A DNA stretch of 5,450 nt from Syntrophorhabdaceae bacterium (GTDB lineage: Bacteria; Desulfobacterota; Syntrophorhabdia; Syntrophorhabdales; Syntrophorhabdaceae), in contig JAOAFK010000104.1 in NCBI GenBank assembly GCA_026416315.1, positions 1 through 5,450 on the forward strand. The letters run 5' to 3'. The translations under genes and the position numbers were made by a program. Shown piece after piece: positions 1 through 5,366 of this stretch. Position 1 is the first letter of the stretch, and every line of letters starts with the position of its first letter. The notes under the pieces were generated by a model. The model was not told where the DNA came from. It ran no database searches and saw nothing but the letters and a program-made list of their open reading frames with translations.

Positions 1-284
1 GAAATGTTAGGGAACTTAAGAATTGTTTAGAAGCAGCATTTAATTTTTGTAAAAATAATGAGTATATAACGTTGAAAGATGTCATTGAACTTATAGATTT
101 TGCAGACACAACTTCTCAAATAGAAAAAAAAGAAAAATCAATGATGGGTAAAATAGACGAAATTTTAGAAAATGTTTTTATAGAGGCTTTAAAAAACAAT
201 AATTATAATAAAAAAGCTGCCGCACTTTCTTTGGGGATACCTTTAAGCACATTTTATAGAAAAATAAAACAACTTAAAATTTAA
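1..284 (+). CDS. Sigma-54-dependent transcriptional activator (enhancer-binding protein), C-terminal end; 5' end outside window
   Basis: The reading frame is open from the left edge (first full codon at 3, TAA at 282-284), so this is the tail of a longer gene, not a short gene starting at the TTG at 72. The first residues read NVREL, preceded by two bases of a probable glycine codon. This matches the GNVREL signature near the end of the AAA+ domain of sigma-54 activators. A lysine-rich linker follows (SQIEKKEKS), then a Fis-type helix-turn-helix: an acidic helix ending EALKNNNYN, then KKAAALSLGI and a recognition helix STFYRKIKQL. Such proteins bind upstream enhancer sites and hydrolyse ATP to open sigma-54 RNA polymerase promoters. 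The sensor domain lies outside the window, so the signal is unknown. The gene is about 25% G+C, far below the genes to its right. Its nearest downstream promoter is of sigma-54 type, which suggests that it controls the aldehyde oxidoreductase gene. Confidence 0.9.
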   Translation, partial: NVRELKNCLEAAFNFCKNNEYITLKDVIELIDFADTTSQIEKKEKSMMGKIDEILENVFIEALKNNNYNKKAAALSLGIPLSTFYRKIKQLKI

Positions 285-301
285 CCTATCTATTTTAAAT
301 T

Positions 302-335
302 TCTCAAAATGATGATATTTTTTCTCAATTTGAGA
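302..335. promoter_or_regulatory. Candidate upstream activator sites (two related dyads)
   Basis: Positions 323-335 form an odd-length perfect palindrome, TCTCAA-T-TTGAGA, with further T/A symmetry outside it. The same half-site TCTCAA occurs at 302-307, exactly 21 bp (two helical turns) upstream, followed by a degenerate second arm (ATGATGA). The centre of the perfect copy is about 82 bp upstream of the -24 GG, a typical distance for enhancer sites of sigma-54 activators. The site lies directly behind the gene for such an activator, so autologous binding is the simplest inference. The dyad has only a 1-nt centre, which argues against a transcription terminator. The stretch to the promoter is about 14% G+C with many A/T tracts and could be bent, but I see no good IHF consensus. 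Confidence 0.5.
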
Positions 336-407
336 TAAAATTCTATTATAAATATAATTTATTTTTAATAATCTCTTTAAATTTAAAATTAATTTCTTCA
401 AACATTT

Positions 408-424
408 TTGGCATATATTTTGCT
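408..424 (+). promoter_or_regulatory. Sigma-54 (-24/-12) promoter of the AOR gene
   Basis: The sequence TTGGCATATATTTTGCT matches the consensus YTGGCACGRNNNTTGCW at all the key bases: TTGGCA in the -24 box and TTGC in the -12 box. GG begins at 410 and GC at 422, giving the obligatory 12-nt offset. The three mismatches are in the weakly conserved bases after TGGCA. Transcription would start near 435, leaving a leader of about 25 nt that contains the Shine-Dalgarno GGAGG at 451-455. An adjacent upstream sigma-54 activator gene and a palindrome at enhancer distance strengthen the call. In a 14% G+C spacer this TTGGCA/TTGC pair stands out from the background. Confidence 0.75.
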
Positions 425-459
425 TAATTATTAAAAACATAAAAAATAATGGAGGTTTT

Positions 460-2172
460 ATGAAAAAATTATTACGTATTAACCTTACAACAAAAACCTT
501 TAGATATGAAGATTTACCTCAAGATTACATTAAACTCGGTGGAAGGGGGTTATCATCAAAGATCGTATTTAATGAAGTGCCAGCCAAGGCAGACCCACTG
601 GGTGAAGAGAACAAACTCGTATTTGCTCCAGGTATCCTAACAGGCACCATAGTACCAAATAACGGCAGGATATCCATAGGTGCAAAAAGCCCCCTTACAG
701 GTACCATCAAAGAGGCAAATGCAGGTGGTTCAGCAGCCCAGAAACTCTCAAGGCTTGGCATTGCCGCTGTAATAGTAGAAGGTAAATCCTCCTCACTGAC
801 TGCAATTAAAATAGACAAGAATGGGGTAAGTTTTATAGATGCAAATAGATTGAAATCCATGGGCAATTACGCACTAATAGATAAATTAAAGAATGAGCAT
901 GGAAATAACATTTCTATAATGAGTATCGGCCCTGCAGGAGAGATGCTCCTTAAGGCTGCAAATATTTCAGTTACATCACCTGATTTTAAAATAAGGGCCG
1001 CTGCGAGAGGTGGTTTAGGTGCTGTTATGGGTTCAAAAAACCTAAAGGCCATAATTGTAGATGATTTAGATGCCAATGAAGTAGATGTAAAAGACCCGAC
1101 AACACTAAAAGATGCTGTGGCAGAATTGACTAAGGGCATCCTCTCCCATCCCCTTATCGAAGGTCTCAAAACATTTGGAACCCCCATCCTTGTTATGATG
1201 ATAAATACTGCCAATGCCCTTCCCACAAAGAATTACTCTTTAGGCCAGTTTGCTCATGCAGAAAATATATCAGGTGAACACTTAGTTGAGTTAATAAATA
1301 AAAGGCCTGAAAGCGCCCAGGTACACAGATGCATGAACGGATGCATCATTGGATGTTCAAATATTCTATCAGATGAAAAGGGAAATGAAATCGTATCAGG
1401 TCTGGAATATGAAACATTGGGTATGGTGGGGTCTAACTGCATGATAGGTAACCTCGATGATGTTGCCCGTATAAATAGACTTTGTAATGACCTTGGATTG
1501 GATACAATGGAGATGGGTGCTGCCATTGCTGTGGCCATGGAGGCAGGGGTGATCAAATGGGGTGATGGAAAGGCTGTATATGAGCTTATTGAAAGCATTA
1601 AAGATAACTCAGAAAAGGGAAAGATCATAGCAAACGGATGTGTAAATACAGGCAAGGCATTTGGTGTTTCAAGAATCCCCCATGTAAAGGGTCAATCCCT
1701 TGCGGCATATGACCCAAGGGTATTAAAAGGCACAGGTGTTACATATGCCACATCCACCATGGGCGCAGACCATACTTGTGGGAATGCCCTTCCAAGCCCT
1801 GCAAACCCTGAATATAACCCCCTATCCCCAACAGGACAGGGTCCTGTTTCATCTTTTTTGCAAAGATATTTTGCTGCCATAGACAGCCTCGGCCTCTGTC
1901 TTTTTGCATCTTTGCCACTCCTTGACATACCAGATTTACAGAAAAAACTCATGGAATGTGTATCTGCTATTACAGGTGAGGGTTATAATGAAAATTATCT
2001 TATAGAATTAGGCACAGAGGTACTCAAAACAGAGAAAAGATTCAATGAAATGGCAGGTTTTACATCAAAAGACGATAGATTGCCTGAATTCTTCTCAAAA
2101 GAGGCGCTACCTGGTCCTAATACTGTTTTTGATGTACCTGAAGAGGAGATTGATGGGGTATTAAAGTTTTAA
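460..2172 (+). CDS. Tungsten-dependent aldehyde:ferredoxin oxidoreductase family protein
   Basis: The 570-residue protein covers all three AOR domains; archaeal AOR is about 605 residues. Family enzymes use a tungsten bis-pterin centre and one [4Fe-4S] cluster to oxidise aldehydes to carboxylates with ferredoxin, or the reverse. The N-terminal domain shows GGRGLSSK (27-34), APGILTGT (56-63) and EANAGGSAAQKL (85-96). Cluster ligands are C291, C295 and C299 (CMNGCIIGC) plus C480. Pterin-binding motifs are D348-TMEM-G353 and D475-SLGLC480. H438 in MGADHTCGN is the likely active-site histidine. The ATG has GGAGG four bases upstream, the same arrangement as other genes here. The substrate cannot be told from sequence: short aliphatic or aromatic aldehydes, or carboxylate reduction, are all possible. 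BamB-like and other AOR paralogues share the fold, but no partner subunits or ferredoxin gene lie beside it. Control is probably by the sigma-54 promoter upstream. The first 27 codons are much more AT-rich than the rest. Confidence 0.93.
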   Translation: MKKLLRINLTTKTFRYEDLPQDYIKLGGRGLSSKIVFNEVPAKADPLGEENKLVFAPGILTGTIVPNNGRISIGAKSPLTGTIKEANAGGSAAQKLSRLGIAAVIVEGKSSSLTAIKIDKNGVSFIDANRLKSMGNYALIDKLKNEHGNNISIMSIGPAGEMLLKAANISVTSPDFKIRAAARGGLGAVMGSKNLKAIIVDDLDANEVDVKDPTTLKDAVAELTKGILSHPLIEGLKTFGTPILVMMINTANALPTKNYSLGQFAHAENISGEHLVELINKRPESAQVHRCMNGCIIGCSNILSDEKGNEIVSGLEYETLGMVGSNCMIGNLDDVARINRLCNDLGLDTMEMGAAIAVAMEAGVIKWGDGKAVYELIESIKDNSEKGKIIANGCVNTGKAFGVSRIPHVKGQSLAAYDPRVLKGTGVTYATSTMGADHTCGNALPSPANPEYNPLSPTGQGPVSSFLQRYFAAIDSLGLCLFASLPLLDIPDLQKKLMECVSAITGEGYNENYLIELGTEVLKTEKRFNEMAGFTSKDDRLPEFFSKEALPGPNTVFDVPEEEIDGVLKF

Positions 2173-2177
2173 AACTC

Positions 2178-2190
2178 GAGGAGGTTTATA
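2178..2190 (+). other. Orphan Shine-Dalgarno sequence without a gene
   Basis: Six bases after the AOR stop codon the plus strand reads GAGGAGGTTTATA. This resembles the ribosome binding site and spacer GGAGGTTTTATG used by the AOR gene (451-462) and the hydrolase gene (2984-2995), but lacks one T and has ATA where ATG is expected. No start codon follows at usable distance; the frame at that ATA closes after three codons. The convergent thymidylate synthase gene ends only six bases away. It may be the remnant of a second cistron once translated after AOR and later replaced. Chance is possible, since AGGAGG is short. Confidence 0.45.
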
Positions 2191-2195
2191 CAGAT

Positions 2196-2900
2196 CTAAC
2201 GTCTTAACCTTTTTAAGGCAAGGTCAAATGTGTAGTCATACAGGTGCATGCCCTTGCTTATAGCAGTGATTGTACCATCTTCAATACCTATTTCATGACA
2301 CATATATTCCTTTAAAAGCTGGATTGCCGCAAGATTTGACGGAAAACCTGCCCACAGATCCCAGCTTCTGAAATATAGAACAAAATGGAGTTTACCATCC
2401 ATGACCCTTGTATCAATGAGTCTTAAGCATGGCGGGTCTTCAAGAATAATATCCTGGGGCATGCCTATCTCCATGATGGCCTGATTTGTGCCGTATTTAC
2501 CTTGCCTATAGATATTTATAACCTCCATTACAGGGTTTACACCCACTGGCAGTTCTTTCCCTTCTATGATGACCTTGGGGTTTGTAAGCCTTTCTCCATA
2601 GGTATATAATTCATTGTCTTCTTTTTTATCAGTCATAAGATATTGAAGATATTCCTCCACATATTCCATGCTTGTGGGCGCTGGAACACCCAACTCTTGA
2701 GGTATATCGGGAATAAGGGGTCTTGTGTTGGGGTATTTTATATGCACCATTATGAGATCAAATTCCCTTCTTTTATGACCCTCGAATGACCCTTTTTCTA
2801 TGACATATTCGTGCACGCCTTCTGAATCATCGAACATTCTATAGATACATTGAAACCACGCATCAGGGATGTCCCTTGCCTCGATATAGACAGGTTTCAT
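2196..2900 (-). CDS. Thymidylate synthase family protein, compact (methanogen-like) type
   Basis: This 234-residue protein belongs to the fold that methylates dUMP to dTMP with methylene-tetrahydrofolate. The catalytic cysteine is C158 in DPPCLRLID. The nucleotide/folate motif R178-S-x-D181-x(3)-G185-x-P-x-N189 follows, then H219 and Y221 in GMHLYDY. The spacings C158-R178 (20), D181-N189 (8), N189-H219 (30) and H219-Y221 (2) equal those between C146, R166, D169, N177, H207 and Y209 of E. coli ThyA as I remember them. Asn at 189 points to dUMP, not dCMP (hydroxymethylases carry Asp). Only 13 residues follow Y221, so the C-terminal lid of ThyA is absent. The chosen start is the ATG at 2900-2898, with GGAGG (2909-2905) four bases upstream; an in-frame TTG immediately before it would leave an unusually short spacer. 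The gene converges on AOR with a 23-bp gap and diverges from the hydrolase. Activity is inferred; a related nucleotide-modifying role is possible. Confidence 0.82.
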   Translation of the reverse strand: MKPVYIEARDIPDAWFQCIYRMFDDSEGVHEYVIEKGSFEGHKRREFDLIMVHIKYPNTRPLIPDIPQELGVPAPTSMEYVEEYLQYLMTDKKEDNELYTYGERLTNPKVIIEGKELPVGVNPVMEVINIYRQGKYGTNQAIMEIGMPQDIILEDPPCLRLIDTRVMDGKLHFVLYFRSWDLWAGFPSNLAAIQLLKEYMCHEIGIEDGTITAISKGMHLYDYTFDLALKRLRR

Positions 2901-2943
2901 CAAACCTCCGGGTTTAATTTTTTAGTTTAGTTTATCAAAAAAA

Positions 2944-2973
2944 TTGAAAAACAGCACTAAAAAGTATTAGATT
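2944..2973 (+). promoter_or_regulatory. Possible sigma-70 promoter for the hydrolase-patatin-YdcF cluster
   Basis: In the 92-bp spacer between the divergent thymidylate synthase and hydrolase genes, TTGAAA (2944-2949, 5/6 to the -35 consensus) is followed after 18 bp by TAGATT (2968-2973, 4/6 to the -10 consensus). Overlapping alternatives for the -10 exist (TATTAG at 2965). The Shine-Dalgarno AAGGAGG lies at 2982-2988, so the leader would be short. The opposite strand must carry the thymidylate synthase promoter in the same spacer; TTGATA (reverse complement of 2933-2938) is a candidate -35, but I see no convincing partner -10. The call is weak because the spacer is A/T-rich. Confidence 0.35.
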
Positions 2974-2992
2974 ATCCATGTAAGGAGGTTTT

Positions 2993-3637
2993 ATGTTTGT
3001 CAAGCAGATGGAAGTTGGAAGCTTTGCTATTTTTGCCTATATTGTTGGTTGCAAGACCACAAAAGAAGCCCTTGTTATAGACCCCGCTGCGGAGTGTGAG
3101 AGAATTTTAAGGGAGGCGGAAGAGCGGGGGTACAGGATAAAATATATTGTAAATACCCATTCCCATGTAGACCATATAATGGGGAACAGAAGGATGAAAG
3201 AATTAACAGGGGCAGAAATCATAATCCATGAAAACGAGGCCTATAGCCTTATAAACCAGTCCCCATATATGCTTAGTATGTTTGGCGGTGATCCATCACC
3301 TCCGGCTGATATAACGGTGCGTGATGGAGATTACATAACCATTGGAAACACATCTCTTAAAGTAATCCACACACCTGGACATTCTCCAGGAAGTATATCT
3401 TTATATCATAATGGCATTGTTTTTACAGGGGATACACTGTTTGTGGGAGGTGTAGGCAGAACTGACCTTGCAGGTGGTTCATGGGAAACCCTCGTTGCCT
3501 CTATTCACAGAAAACTTTTTAAACTGCCAGATGAAACAATTGTGGCTCCAGGTCATAATTATGGTGATTCCCCAAGAAGCACCATAGGAAGGGAGAAGGT
3601 GTACAATCCATATGTGGGTCAAAGGGCGGGTTATTAA
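2993..3637 (+). CDS. MBL-fold metallo-hydrolase, glyoxalase II-like
   Basis: This is a soluble 214-residue protein with no signal peptide or membrane segment. The metal-binding signature H56-S-H58-V-D60-H61 (THSHVDH) is complete, with H130 in HTPGHSPGS, bridging D147 in FTGDTLF and H188 in APGHNYGDSP. Together these give a full two-metal site of the glyoxalase II group. That group hydrolyses thioesters such as S-lactoylglutathione, and relatives include persulfide dioxygenases, which keep only one iron site. The protein lacks the long C-terminal substrate-binding domain of classical glyoxalase II (about 250 residues), so a small thioester or unknown substrate is likelier than glutathione conjugates. 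The ATG is preceded by AAGGAGG with a four-base spacer. The gene's end overlaps the patatin gene, so they are probably co-transcribed. Proximity to the AOR gene could suggest a role in aldehyde/thioester handling, but the two are separated by a convergent gene and I would not rely on it. Confidence 0.88.
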   Translation: MFVKQMEVGSFAIFAYIVGCKTTKEALVIDPAAECERILREAEERGYRIKYIVNTHSHVDHIMGNRRMKELTGAEIIIHENEAYSLINQSPYMLSMFGGDPSPPADITVRDGDYITIGNTSLKVIHTPGHSPGSISLYHNGIVFTGDTLFVGGVGRTDLAGGSWETLVASIHRKLFKLPDETIVAPGHNYGDSPRSTIGREKVYNPYVGQRAGY

Positions 3638-4493
3638 AGGCATTTTTTTATCTATTATTATGGCAGTTTTTATTACTGCCTGTCAGACAGTGCCGGTGGC
3701 CGTAAAGAAAAAAGAGCCTAAAATTGCCCTTGTATTGAGCGGTGGTTCTGCCAAGGGTTTTGCCCATGTAGGTGTCATAAGGATCCTTGAGCAGGAAAAG
3801 ATACCTATTCATATGATTATAGGCACAAGCGTGGGCAGTCTCATAGGCGGTCTATATGCGGCAAATCCAGACAGTTTTCAACTTGAATACATTGCCTTCA
3901 AGGTGGAAAAAAATGACATCCTTGACATGCTCGCCATACCGAAGATGGGCCTTGGACAGGGTTCCAGGCTTGAAGAATTTGTTGAAAAAAATGTAAAGAT
4001 TAAACGGGTGGAAGAGACAAAGATACCTTTTTATCCCATCGCAACAGATCTAAACACAGGGGAGACAGTAATACTTGAAAAAGGCCCCCTTGCAAAGGCC
4101 ATAAGGGCATCTGCCTCCATTCCAGGGATATTCACACCTGTTACTTTTGACAACAGGATGCTTGTGGATGGCGGTGTGTCTAACAATATTGCCTGTGATG
4201 TGGCAAAAAATATAAAGGGTGCGGACATTGTGATAGCGGTGAATCTTTTAAAGAACATAAGTAATTACGATATAAAATCTGTTGTGGATGTCATAGGCCA
4301 GTCCATAAATATAATGATGCACGCCACAAATAAACCAAAGCTTGCGTATGCAGATGTGGTTATAGAACCAGATACAAAGGGTGTTGCCCTGTTTGATTTT
4401 ACAAAGAAGAAAGAACTTATGGAGGCAGGTATAAAGGCAACAAGGGAGGCGATACCTAAAATAAAGGAACTCATCAGTAGATATCAGCAATAA
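3612..4493 (+). CDS. Patatin-like phospholipase, predicted lipoprotein (RssA-type domain)
   Basis: This 293-residue serine hydrolase starts with a lipoprotein signal: basic VKGRVIK, a hydrophobic stretch (11-20), then lipobox ITAC with C24 as the lipidated cysteine. Gln at +2 is not the Asp that causes inner-membrane retention, so an outer-membrane location is plausible. The patatin domain begins near residue 37: the oxyanion loop SGGSAKGFAHVG (43-54), nucleophile S73 in GTSVG, and catalytic D186 in DGG. ASASIPGIF (167-175) is another family-typical segment. Patatins hydrolyse acyl esters of phospholipids or lysophospholipids by a Ser-Asp dyad. The ATG at 3612 overlaps the hydrolase gene by 26 nt. 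Its only Shine-Dalgarno candidate (GGAG, 3592-3595) is about 16 nt away, so translational coupling is likely. The next in-frame ATG (3660) would destroy the signal peptide, which supports the upstream start. RssA of E. coli lacks this lipoprotein signal, so the similarity is at domain level only. Confidence 0.88.
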   Translation: MWVKGRVIKGIFLSIIMAVFITACQTVPVAVKKKEPKIALVLSGGSAKGFAHVGVIRILEQEKIPIHMIIGTSVGSLIGGLYAANPDSFQLEYIAFKVEKNDILDMLAIPKMGLGQGSRLEEFVEKNVKIKRVEETKIPFYPIATDLNTGETVILEKGPLAKAIRASASIPGIFTPVTFDNRMLVDGGVSNNIACDVAKNIKGADIVIAVNLLKNISNYDIKSVVDVIGQSINIMMHATNKPKLAYADVVIEPDTKGVALFDFTKKKELMEAGIKATREAIPKIKELISRYQQ

Positions 4494-4506
4494 AAATGCC
4501 TATAAC

Positions 4507-5256
4507 ATGCTATTTTTTATAAAGAAACTCATTACATTCCTAATTATCCCACCAGGTATAATAATCGTTCTTTTATTTGTGTCGGCCTTTTTCATAAAAA
4601 AAAGGTGGAAAATCGTAAATATCGCCCTTGCAGGAATTATCTATTTAATAAGCATAGAACCCGTAAAGGATATGTTCATTATTCCCCTTGAGGACGCATA
4701 CAATATTCCATCCATAGAGAGTATAAAAACCTGCGATGCCTATGTGGTTTTGGGAGGTGGTTTAAACGAGAATGCCCCTGATTTAGTAGGAGAAGGTCAA
4801 CTAACCTCTGAATCCTTGCCAAGGGTGATAGATGCTTATAGATTGTACAGAATGGAGAGAAAACCCATAATACTGTCCGGTGGAAGGGTATATGGAAAAA
4901 AGCCAGAGGCAGAAGTGGCAAAGAGATTTCTCATTTCTTTAGGTGTCAGCGAAAAAGACATTATTACAGAGGAAAACAGTAAAGATACCTATGAAAATGC
5001 CCAGTTAGTAAAGGAAATTTTGTCAAAAAAAGGGCTTAAAAGGATAGTTCTTATTACAAGTGCATTTCATATGAAAAGATCAGAGCAGCTTTTCAAAAAA
5101 CACTTTTCATTTGTCCTTCCCTATCCAACGGGTTACAGGACTTCACGGAGTGACTATACTATCATGAGTTATATGCCCCATGGAGAGAACATTGCCTTTG
5201 TTGCCTATTCAGTAAAAGAGTATCTCGGGATTTTGTTTTACAGGTTAAAATCATAA
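4507..5256 (+). CDS. YdcF/ElyC family (DUF218) membrane-anchored protein
   Basis: The 249-residue protein has two hydrophobic segments (about 10-30 and 36-52) separated by the basic loop KKRWK, then a DUF218 domain. Its landmarks are AYVVLGGG (78-85), SLPRVIDAYRLYR (103-115), IILSGG (121-126), ENSKDTYENA (156-165) and TSAFHMKRS (184-192). The conserved acidic, Thr/Asn and His residues of the family are all present. E. coli relatives ElyC and SanA affect envelope integrity and peptidoglycan or lipid-carrier metabolism, but the reaction of most members is unknown. The basic loop favours a cytoplasmic turn with the catalytic domain outside the cytoplasm, although the lysines at 6-7 make topology uncertain. 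The ATG lies 13 nt after the patatin stop and has no good Shine-Dalgarno sequence, consistent with coupling to the patatin gene. An ATG at 4496 is out of frame and closes after a few codons. The pairing with an envelope lipoprotein lipase suggests a shared envelope role, which is inference. Confidence 0.85.
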   Translation: MLFFIKKLITFLIIPPGIIIVLLFVSAFFIKKRWKIVNIALAGIIYLISIEPVKDMFIIPLEDAYNIPSIESIKTCDAYVVLGGGLNENAPDLVGEGQLTSESLPRVIDAYRLYRMERKPIILSGGRVYGKKPEAEVAKRFLISLGVSEKDIITEENSKDTYENAQLVKEILSKKGLKRIVLITSAFHMKRSEQLFKKHFSFVLPYPTGYRTSRSDYTIMSYMPHGENIAFVAYSVKEYLGILFYRLKS

Positions 5257-5266
5257 ACATTCAATC

Positions 5267-5292
5267 ATTGCAAAATTATCAGCCCATGCAAT
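5267..5292. repeat. Short inverted repeat after the YdcF-family gene
   Basis: ATTGCA (5267-5272) and TGCAAT (5287-5292) are perfect inverted copies with a 14-nt spacer, starting 11 nt after the YdcF-family stop codon. The stem is short and no run of T follows directly (TAATCTTGATTTT), so it is a poor intrinsic terminator. The arms are two helical turns apart (20 bp), and they lie just upstream of the candidate promoter of the next gene. A regulator-binding dyad is therefore an equally good reading. Confidence 0.3.
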
Positions 5293-5297
5293 TAATC

Positions 5298-5326
5298 TTG
5301 ATTTTCATGAAAAAGACATGTAAAAT
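5298..5326 (+). promoter_or_regulatory. Probable sigma-70 promoter of the EF-G-like gene
   Basis: TTGATT (5298-5303, 4/6 to the -35 consensus) and TAAAAT (5321-5326, 5/6 to the -10 consensus) are separated by the optimal 17 bp. Transcription would start near 5333, leaving a leader of about 34 nt with the Shine-Dalgarno AAGGAG at 5356-5361. The spacer contains the 12-bp palindrome TTTTCATGAAAA (5302-5313). This would give the EF-G-like gene its own promoter, separate from the upstream cluster. Confidence 0.5.
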
Positions 5327-5339
5327 TCACAGAATTTTA
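5321..5339. repeat. Perfect AT-rich hairpin overlapping the -10 region
   Basis: TAAAATTC (5321-5328) pairs with GAATTTTA (5332-5339) around the loop ACA, giving an 8-bp perfect stem. It could act as a weak terminator for the upstream cluster, being followed by TCGTTTT, or as an operator at the transcription start of the next gene. With only one G-C pair in the stem, its strength as a terminator is doubtful. Its left arm is the proposed -10 box, so both readings cannot be fully active at once. Confidence 0.35.
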
Positions 5340-5366
5340 TCGTTTTGAACCTGGAAAGGAGATATC

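Noticed and set aside
72..284. A separate 70-residue Fis-like gene starting at TTG 72
   Set aside because: The frame is open to the window edge and begins with the NVREL end of a sigma-54 AAA+ domain, so it is the tail of a larger protein.
376..387. Palindrome TTTAAATTTAAA as a second operator
   Set aside because: Such all-A/T symmetry is expected by chance in a 14% G+C spacer; it does not resemble the TCTCAA half-site.
243..440. Minus-strand open frame of 65 codons over the activator's 3' end and the intergenic region
   Set aside because: It is low-complexity Ile/Leu/Lys/Tyr-rich translation of 14-25% G+C DNA and runs across the sigma-54 promoter. No family resemblance is visible.
525..1952. 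Four long open frames on the minus strand inside the AOR gene (525-866, 867-1226, 1254-1655, 1692-1952)
   Set aside because: They are antisense shadows of a well-conserved coding sequence. Their translations show no recognisable motif, and none has a convincing ribosome binding site; the plus-strand frame explains the region fully.
2165..2176. Perfect palindrome AGTTTTAAAACT across the AOR stop codon as a terminator
   Set aside because: It contains only A/T apart from the outer G-C pair, has no unpaired loop, and no T-run follows on the plus strand. It is too weak for an intrinsic terminator and probably a by-product of AT-rich sequence.
2189..2270. Plus-strand frame after the orphan ribosome binding site as a small cysteine-containing gene
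   Set aside because: It has no start codon at proper distance and is entirely antisense to the conserved end of the thymidylate synthase gene.
4031..4490. Minus-strand open frames within the patatin gene
   Set aside because: They overlap one another and a strongly supported patatin domain. Their composition is consistent with reverse-strand shadows.
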